Assembly: GCF_000166055.1 (NCBI RefSeq) | Contig: NC_014664.1 | Coordinates: forward strand, 620,001 to 684,000 | Origin: Rhodomicrobium vannielii ATCC 17100 | GTDB lineage: Bacteria > Pseudomonadota > Alphaproteobacteria > Rhizobiales > Rhodomicrobiaceae | Direction of reading: 5' to 3' | Length of the DNA stretch: 64,000 nt | Shown: positions 61,759 through 64,000 of the stretch, in pieces | How positions within the stretch are numbered: the stretch's first letter is position 1 | How the letters are laid out: each line of letters begins with the position of its first letter | The notes under the pieces: generated by a model | Seen by the model: only the letters and a program-made list of their open reading frames with translations | Told to the model about the DNA's origin: nothing | The model's database searches: none | Made by a program: the position numbers and the translations under genes

Positions 61759-61770
61759 ATATTCGAATAT
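61759..61770. promoter_or_regulatory. ATATTCGAATAT palindrome upstream of dsrE2-like gene
   Basis: A perfect 12-bp dyad in the sqr to dsrE2 spacer. It contains back-to-back ATTC and GAAT half-sites, but without the 8-nt gap of the SqrR consensus. It is 29 bp before the DsrE2-like start, in a place expected for an operator or core promoter. Confidence 0.4.
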
Positions 61771-61798
61771 GTACTTCAATCCGAGGAGATAAGTCGGC

Positions 61799-62317
61799 AT
61801 GACCGAAGGGAACGGTACCGTCAGCAACGGTGCACCCAATCAGAAGTCGATGACGATCATCGTCACCAAAGGCACGCTTGATTGGGCTTATCCGCCGTTC
61901 ATTCTCGCGACCACGGCGGCGGCGATGGGCGTCAACACCACGATGTTCTTCACGTTTTACGGCCTTCCGCTGCTGTTGAAGAAGCTCGATCTGAAGATTT
62001 CGCCCTTGGGCAATCCAGCGATGAAAATGCCGATGATGGGCATGCACATGGCGATGCCGAACTGGGTCGCCACGATCCCGGGCGTGGACTCGGGCGCAAC
62101 AGGCATGATGAAGGACATGATCAAGAAGAAGGGCGTCGCCTCCATCGACGAACTGCGCGACATGGCCCTCGAAGCCGAGGTCAAGATGATCGCCTGCCAG
62201 ATGACGATGGACCTCTTCGAGTACAAGAAAGAGGACATGATCGAAGGAATGACGCTCGGCGGCGCGGCGACATACCTGGAGCAGGCGTTGAAGTCCGACG
62301 TGAACCTGTTCGTCTAG
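61799..62317 (+). CDS. DsrE/DsrF/DrsH-like (DsrE2-type) protein
   Basis: 172 residues, ATG 61799 after GAGGAGATAAG. The DsrE2 fold: SMTIIVTKGTLDWAYPPFILATTAAAMGVNTTMFFTFYGL, a Met-rich loop (PAMKMPMMGMHMAM), and LEAEVKMIACQMTMDLF with the conserved Cys, then IEGMTLGGAATYLEQAL. DsrE2 proteins are linked to TusA and are proposed sulfur-carrier or transferase partners, possibly membrane-associated. TusA is encoded 46 bp downstream, so the pair is likely an operon between Sqr and DsrEFH sulfur handling. Confidence 0.93.
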   Translation: MTEGNGTVSNGAPNQKSMTIIVTKGTLDWAYPPFILATTAAAMGVNTTMFFTFYGLPLLLKKLDLKISPLGNPAMKMPMMGMHMAMPNWVATIPGVDSGATGMMKDMIKKKGVASIDELRDMALEAEVKMIACQMTMDLFEYKKEDMIEGMTLGGAATYLEQALKSDVNLFV

Positions 62318-62363
62318 CACCGAAAAACAAAACCGACCCGCATTGCTTTCCAACGGAGGAATC

Positions 62364-62591
62364 ATGGCCGACAAGACGCTCGACGCGAAAGGTCTCAACT
62401 GTCCGCTGCCGATCTTGAGGACGAAAAAAATGCTGAACGAAGTTCCGGCTGGCGGCACGCTGGAGGTGCTCGCCACCGATCCCGGCTCCGTCGCCGATAT
62501 GGCTTCCTTCTGCCGGACGACCGGAAACGAGCTTATGGAGTCGACGAAGGATGGCGACGTCTTCCGTTTCCTGATCAAGCACACGGCTTGA
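62364..62591 (+). CDS. tusA: TusA/SirA family sulfur carrier
   Basis: 75 residues from ATG 62364 after ACGGAGGA; an earlier frame start (62343) lacks a ribosome site. The TusA motif is DAKGLNCPLPILRTKK, with active-site Cys13 in CPLP. The second half is LATDPGSVADMASFCRTTGNEL and ends FLIKHTA. It relays persulfide sulfur; here it would feed DsrE and then DsrC. It forms a probable operon with the DsrE2-like gene. No rhodanese gene precedes it, unlike rhd-tusA-dsrE2 loci elsewhere. Confidence 0.95.
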   Translation: MADKTLDAKGLNCPLPILRTKKMLNEVPAGGTLEVLATDPGSVADMASFCRTTGNELMESTKDGDVFRFLIKHTA

Positions 62592-62947
62592 GCTTAAAGA
62601 GGGCTGGAGCCACTCCGATAAGTTCGGCTCCAGCGCCAGCGTCCCGTAAGGGGCGCCACGGACGAACGAGATCTGGCGCCATCCGTTATTCCTTGCATAG
62701 CTATGCCGCGCTACTCGCGTAGCATTCAACTGCCTCATTGCGCGCCACATTTTCTAACGCGCCTGCGGTCTCCAAAAAGACCCAATTATAACTACGACGC
62801 GCCCATCGAGTTTTGACTGATCGGTCAAGCAAATCCTGCGCCAACTGATATGTCTCAGGAGGCTACCGGAATCTCATCCACGGGCCGGATTCCTGCCATC
62901 GCCGTTACTATCTGTTCCTTGTCTGCAACACAAACAAGGAATACGCT
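62592..62947. promoter_or_regulatory. Intergenic region upstream of cqsA-like gene
   Basis: 356 bp with no supported gene. A 9-bp stem (62603-62611 with 62626-62634) without a T tract could be a weak terminator for tusA. Two GC-rich dyads lie around 62700-62730. TTGACTGATCGGTCAA (62813-62828) is described separately. AAGGAA precedes the next start. Confidence 0.5.
62813..62828. promoter_or_regulatory. TetR-like operator palindrome
   Basis: TTGACTGATCGGTCAA is a 16-bp dyad with one mismatched pair, of the TGAC-N6-GTCA kind bound by TetR-family regulators. It lies 120 bp upstream of the cqsA-like start. No TetR gene is in the window. Confidence 0.5.
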
Positions 62948-64000
62948 ATGAGCGACCAGTTTAATCTTCACCACCAGACGCGGCTTCCGTCCGATCCCAA
63001 ATTCTTGTTCGACCGTGTCGAGTGCTACTATCGTGAGCGGCTCGATGAGACTTGGAAAGGGCGGCATCCGATGAAGGGCAGGAGCCCTGGATTGTCCGCT
63101 ATCAAGTTGCGCAGCAACGACTACTTGTGCGTTGCCGCCGACCGGCGCGTGATCGAAGCTGAGGTTCGCGCCTTGCAAGCCAGCGGTCACGGTGACTCGG
63201 TGTCCCGAACGTTCGTCCATCACGAGGCGGACGGGCTCAATGCCTTCGAACACCGCGTGGCGCGTCTGATGGGTTCGGAAGCCGCTGTGCTGGCCAACTC
63301 AGGCTATTGCGCCAATGTCGGTCTGATCCAGGCGATTTGCCGCCCCGACACGCCTGTGTTCCTCGACATGAAGGCGCATTTGTCGCTGTGGGAAGGCGTG
63401 AAGAGCGCGGGCGCCAAGCCCACACCCTTCCGCCACAACGATGCCGAGCATCTCGATCGCTTGATCGGGAAGGTTGGCCCCGGCGTGATCGTGGTCGATG
63501 CCCTCTACAGCATCGACGGCAACATCGCCGCGCTGGAGGACTTCGTCGAGGTTGCCGAGCGGCGCGGCTGCGCGCTGGTCGTCGACGAGACGCATTCCTT
63601 CGGCACGCACGGCCCCGATGGCGCCGGTCTTGTCGCAGCCCTTGGCCTCAGCCATCGCGTGCACTTCCGCACCGTCGGCCTGTCCAAGGCCGTGGCGAGC
63701 CGCGGCGGCCTGGTCATATGCTCGCAGCGCAACGCCGAGTTCCTGCGCTACGAATCGCTGCCCGTGATCTTCAGCACTCAGGTGCTCGCTCATGAGGTCG
63801 CGGGGTATAACGCTGCTCTCGATATTTTCGCCAACGAACCGTCGCGGCAGCGTCTCTTGCACAGCAATCATCGTTACCTGACCAATGGCCTCGATGAGCT
63901 GGGCTACAATGTCGACTTGTCGAGGTCGCAGATCATCGCCCTTGAGGCGGGCGAGATTCTCGAGACAATCAAGCTGCGCGATGCGCTTGAGAAGCGCGAT
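62948..64000 (+). CDS. CqsA-type autoinducer synthase (partial, right edge)
   Basis: 351 codons are present; the C-terminal part is beyond the window. ATG 62948 follows AAGGAA with good spacing. It is a PLP-dependent alpha-oxoamine synthase fold. The diagnostic CqsA stretches are SNDYL, ANVGLIQAICRPDTPVFLD, AHLSLWEGVKSAGAK, GPGVIVVDALYSIDG, VVDETHSFGTHGPDGAGL and FRTVGLSKAVASRGG. PLP lysine is Lys247, and Asp213 and His216 contact the cofactor. These match Vibrio CqsA much better than 5-aminolevulinate synthase or KBL. CqsA/LqsA/JqsA make alpha-hydroxyketone signals from acyl-CoA and an amino-acid-derived substrate. No cqsS sensor is in the window. A biosynthetic-cluster enzyme is an alternative. 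Confidence 0.85.
   Translation, partial: MSDQFNLHHQTRLPSDPKFLFDRVECYYRERLDETWKGRHPMKGRSPGLSAIKLRSNDYLCVAADRRVIEAEVRALQASGHGDSVSRTFVHHEADGLNAFEHRVARLMGSEAAVLANSGYCANVGLIQAICRPDTPVFLDMKAHLSLWEGVKSAGAKPTPFRHNDAEHLDRLIGKVGPGVIVVDALYSIDGNIAALEDFVEVAERRGCALVVDETHSFGTHGPDGAGLVAALGLSHRVHFRTVGLSKAVASRGGLVICSQRNAEFLRYESLPVIFSTQVLAHEVAGYNAALDIFANEPSRQRLLHSNHRYLTNGLDELGYNVDLSRSQIIALEAGEILETIKLRDALEKRD

Noticed and set aside
62948..64000. 5-aminolevulinate synthase
   Set aside because: The protein shares the fold, but its distinctive motifs are those of CqsA, and ALAS-specific stretches are absent.

Overview
The window is high-GC DNA (one A+T-richer gene at 8961-9575) with the gene neighbourhoods of a Hyphomicrobiales-type alphaproteobacterium. 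The evidence is the glnB-glnA pair, the murA / DUF2948 / hisD / UPF0262 block, the four-gene RND pump operon and the rpmE-tRNA-Asp-ABC exporter region. It also carries a complete reverse-type dsr sulfur-oxidation cluster, which suggests a sulfide- or thiosulfate-oxidising, possibly phototrophic member (a Rhodomicrobium-like lineage would fit). The genus is inference; no marker gene here fixes it.

Layout. 1-1812: end of glnB and glnA. 2117-6159 (minus): UPF0262, hisD, DUF2948, murA and a 52-aa basic protein. 6288-14044: lipid/acyl-CoA catabolism (acyl-CoA carboxylase beta subunit, PECR-like reductase, SCP2 protein, MerR regulator, thiolase, FadB-type protein), interrupted by an A+T-richer orphan membrane protein. 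14237-24091: amino-acid-type binding protein, OmpW-like porin, cysE, PhnA-like protein, tRNA-Asp, rpmE, ABC exporter and an atypical FtsH. 24142-33504 (minus): tightly overlapping efflux operon nodT-mdtA-mdtB-mdtC. 33729-35668: three small envelope or hypothetical genes. 35688-39758: a zrg-type zinc-uptake locus around a Zur-like palindrome. 39779-42382 (minus): NnrS, a Crp/Fnr regulator and a BigR/SqrR-type persulfide sensor.

42781-62591 is a sulfur island. It holds a TauE/SafE exporter, two paralogous 115-aa membrane proteins flanking a NifX-like protein and a second Crp/Fnr regulator, then dsrABEFHCMKLJOPN on the minus strand in the Allochromatium gene order. Two small unknown genes plus cysG (siroheme) diverge from dsrA, followed by a type I sulfide:quinone oxidoreductase, a DsrE2-like protein and TusA. 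The likely flow is sulfide to polysulfide/persulfide (Sqr), sulfur relay (DsrE2, TusA, DsrEFH, DsrC), then sulfite production by DsrAB with siroheme from CysG and DsrN. DsrMKJOP handles membrane electron transfer, DsrL handles NAD(P)H exchange, and the TauE-like protein may export a sulfur anion. A perfect ATTC-N8-GAAT motif, the published SqrR operator consensus, lies between dsrA and the cysG operon, and the ArsR protein has the cysteine pair (66 apart) of persulfide sensors.

The right edge (62948-64000) holds the N-terminal 351 codons of a CqsA-type autoinducer synthase, preceded by a near-perfect TetR-like palindrome. This may be an alpha-hydroxyketone quorum-sensing gene in an alphaproteobacterium. 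No CRISPR array, transposase or phage gene was seen.
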